The notes below the pieces were generated by a model, which worked only from the letters and a program-made list of their open reading frames with translations, searched no databases and had not been told where the DNA came from. Of a DNA stretch of 64,000 nucleotides, positions 62,701 to 64,000 are shown piece after piece; the stretch's first letter is position 1, and each line of letters begins with the position of its first letter. Position numbers and translations under genes: made by a program. This DNA is from Pseudomonas fildesensis (GTDB lineage Bacteria; Pseudomonadota; Gammaproteobacteria; Pseudomonadales; Pseudomonadaceae), in assembly GCF_001050345.1 (NCBI RefSeq), contig NZ_LFMW01000039.1, forward strand, positions 124,001 through 188,000. The letters are read 5' to 3'.

Positions 62701-64000
62701 CTGCACCAGATCAACCTCGACGGTCGCGTTATCAGCGACTTCGAACGCGACCGCCTGCACCGCGAAGTACTGCGCACCCAAGGCCAGATCACGACGCGCA
62801 GCGAATATGACCGCAGCGGCCGCCTGCACTCGCGCGCCCGCCGCCCTACAGGCCACCCCCGGCAGCTGCCGGCGGCCCAACAAAAAAACTATGAGTACGA
62901 CCCGGCCAACAACCTGATCGGCCGCCTGGAGTCGGACCAACGTCAATTGCTGCACTACGACGCGACCGGTCGGATCATCGCGACCCAGGACAACACCCTG
63001 GGCCAACGCGAAACCTTCGCCTACGACGCCGCCGCCAACCTGCTCGACGGCCCGCAAACCTCGGGCGGCTTGGTGCGCCATAACCGGCTGCTGACCTACC
63101 AGGACAAGCGCTACCGCTACGACGGCTTCGGCCGACTGATCGAAAAACGCAGCGCCGCGAGAGGCTTGCAACGCTTCGCCTACGACGCAGAACACCGCCT
63201 GATCGAAGTTCGAAGTCGAAAGGGCGAGCGCGAAACAGTCGTGAACATGACCTATGACCCGCTCGGCCGGCGCATCGCCAAAACCGAATACGACAGTCAC
63301 GGGTATCCGTTGGGTGAAACCCGCTTCGGCTGGGATGGCTTGCGCCTGTTGCAGGAGCATCGGCATAGCCAGACCAGCCTCTATATCTATGAGGACGATG
63401 GCTATGTACCCCTGGCCCGAGTCGACGGGACGGGCGAACATCAGCGCGTGCGTTATTACCACAACGACCTGAACGGGTTGCCGGAACAACTGACAGAAGA
63501 CGATGGAAAAACGGTGTGGCAGGCGCGGTATCAGGTGTGGGGTAACACGGTTGAAGAGGTGCGGGAGCCGTACTTTGTTGAAGGGCAGAATTTGCGGTTT
63601 CAGGGGCAGTACCTGGACCGGGAGACCGGGCTGCATTTCAATACGTTTCGGTTCTATGATCCGGATGTGGGGCGGTTTACGACGCCGGATCCGATTGGGT
63701 TGGCGGGTGGCTTTAACCTTTATCAATATGCTCCGAACCCTTTCGAATGGGTCGACCCCAAAGGCTTGGCGTGCGGCGCCTACAAGGGAAAACTGAATAA
63801 AAAATCCTCGCAGATGCGCGTACTAGCTAAAGGCTCAAAAGAGTGGAAGCAAGCCGTCGCAGATAACAGGATAGCCATGGCCAATGGAGAAAAATTTCAA
63901 GTAAAGGTAAATTCAAGCTCTGACGCAAAGGCTTTCTTGAACGATTCACAAGGTAATATGAACCGTTATAAGGCTCATACCCAAAGCGCTCGCGCCGATG
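59791..64000 (+). CDS. Rhs-family polymorphic toxin, 3' end outside window
   Basis: The first 1403 residues of an Rhs protein are open to the window end. Hydrophobic segments fill about residues 20-75 ('GVVVGIGMSK' at the end). Two PAAR-like segments follow: 'PDVFINGKPAARAAGK' near residue 107 and 'SKVFINGQPAARSGD' near residue 186. A DUF6531-like start ('NPVHSATGAKILDGEDDLDF') leads into more than 20 YD/Rhs repeats ('YDPLGRRIAKTEYD'). The Rhs core ends 'DPIGLAGGFNLYQYAPNPFEWVDPKGL' (split here: 'DPIGLAGG', 'NLYQYAPN'). After about residue 1325 a different sequence begins, the toxin tip. Only a weak SD is seen. Delivery by a T6SS VgrG is the usual role. Confidence 0.9.
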   Translation, partial: MTDTLWAAREGDALLHSLMLADVLGGVLEIAASVAVTALATAAVVAATGITVATGGLGCFVLGAVVGVVVGIGMSKTGADKGLSRLCESFADALFPPVIDAFIRSGSPDVFINGKPAARAAGKIAAVVEAPGDAPAYLDIAEGFFSQLWRPAVATPVAGAVPSPADKVDCNKHPPMPEQYVAEGSSKVFINGQPAARSGDRSTCEAKVGAVKGLISSNVIIGGAPLVVREIRSGKTPGVGLAVTALLTLRGGGSKFFSKLPCMAVGGLVSWGTSQVTNAMTSAVVGSPNPVHSATGAKILDGEDDLDFALPGLLPIEWQRYHSSRDERRDGFFGASWSVIYEVFVEVDVHPEGGERLIYTDEQARQIDMGSITLGGAVFSAGEGLSVRRDTNGQLLIESVDGLYRLFEPTPGNPSHLRLSQLGDRNDNRILLDYDAQGRLGQLHDPFNDVRVELGYSQQWPGRVAHIDRLFADHSRETLVSYAYDTRGDLAEVRDTTGHLQRRFAYDSGQRMVEHQLPTGLRCYYEWACVEDTEWRVVRHWTDEGDHYQFDYDLLAGITQITDGLQRVSTRRWNPQYQITEYTDNLGQTWQFEWNDERQLLSATDPQAGQWRFSYDESGNLCDTQDPLGRIESTLWLEHWSLPLVETDAAGQAWQYRYDQRGNCVRETDPLGHVTRYRHDAFGQVVEITDATGKSKTLRWNEFGQVTHHADCSGYPTDFKYDRRGHLRAVIDAFGEHVRYTHDPQGRLLHVEMPEDRTERYVRDTCGQLVAFTDAAGSTTRYQYGRRGQIRQRIDAHGRQIEFRYDAYGRLQTLANENGERYRFTWDAADRLREQQDLDGSARRYTYDPLDNVSAVEYAPSPADEGPTPATSIIHRLERDAAGRLRVKTTDDGRTEYTYDLHDQLTATTFTGNDGHTQALAFAYDPLGQLLTEQSAVGSLNHHYDELGNLTQSELPDGSWLNRLYYGSGHLHQINLDGRVISDFERDRLHREVLRTQGQITTRSEYDRSGRLHSRARRPTGHPRQLPAAQQKNYEYDPANNLIGRLESDQRQLLHYDATGRIIATQDNTLGQRETFAYDAAANLLDGPQTSGGLVRHNRLLTYQDKRYRYDGFGRLIEKRSAARGLQRFAYDAEHRLIEVRSRKGERETVVNMTYDPLGRRIAKTEYDSHGYPLGETRFGWDGLRLLQEHRHSQTSLYIYEDDGYVPLARVDGTGEHQRVRYYHNDLNGLPEQLTEDDGKTVWQARYQVWGNTVEEVREPYFVEGQNLRFQGQYLDRETGLHFNTFRFYDPDVGRFTTPDPIGLAGGFNLYQYAPNPFEWVDPKGLACGAYKGKLNKKSSQMRVLAKGSKEWKQAVADNRIAMANGEKFQVKVNSSSDAKAFLNDSQGNMNRYKAHTQSARAD

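Overview
The window reads as a chromosomal segment of a fluorescent Pseudomonas (P. fluorescens group). The clues are high-GC coding DNA, REP-type palindromes typical of that group, a cluster syntenic with the P. aeruginosa hxc/pdt loci (about PA0677-PA0701, recalled gene order), and small Pseudomonas-type proteins such as a metallothionein. No rRNA, tRNA, complete IS or CRISPR array was seen. Most starts given here were moved downstream of the longest ATG on the basis of Shine-Dalgarno (SD) sequences and family N-termini.

Positions 1-24.4 kb hold metabolic, transport and regulatory genes. They include an AraC regulator cut by the window edge; a Tsx-like nucleoside channel with a periplasmic purine nucleoside permease-family protein, preceded by a PurR/LacI-like operator; an MDR oxidoreductase; a XapX protein; a cysteine-rich metallothionein; a YdcZ-type transporter pair with a divergent LysR; and a Phd/PIN toxin-antitoxin pair. 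An M4-like metalloprotease is flanked by a direct repeat of the mntH 3' end. After it come mntH, a hydrolase-YaaW fusion, an AraC/EamA pair, RidA, a relic of an autotransporter barrel, a Kef-type antiporter, an exported esterase, cobF and others.

Positions 24.4-59.6 kb form one large cell-envelope and secretion block. A minus-strand run of eleven genes (34425 down to 24368) encodes a Phd-transposase-like fusion, a TpsB outer-membrane transporter, an ExbB carrying a DUF2341/lectin-like periplasmic region, ExbD, a TonB-like protein, a large putative porin, a coiled-coil protein, a YbjN-like protein, a PpiC peptidyl-prolyl isomerase and a LysR-type regulator. Upstream lies a 4184-residue TpsA exoprotein, then a DING/PstS-like phosphate-binding protein, then a complete Hxc-type type II secretion system (gspF, E, D, M, L, K, G on minus; gspI, H, J on plus; gspC on minus between I and H). 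The likely logic is phosphate-starvation-related secretion. Two-partner secretion exports the giant adhesin, the Hxc system exports the DING protein, and a TonB/ExbBD-like motor energises an outer-membrane partner, possibly the porin or TpsB.

Positions 59.8-64 kb carry an Rhs polymorphic toxin with two PAAR-like segments. It is cut by the window end just inside its variable toxin tip.
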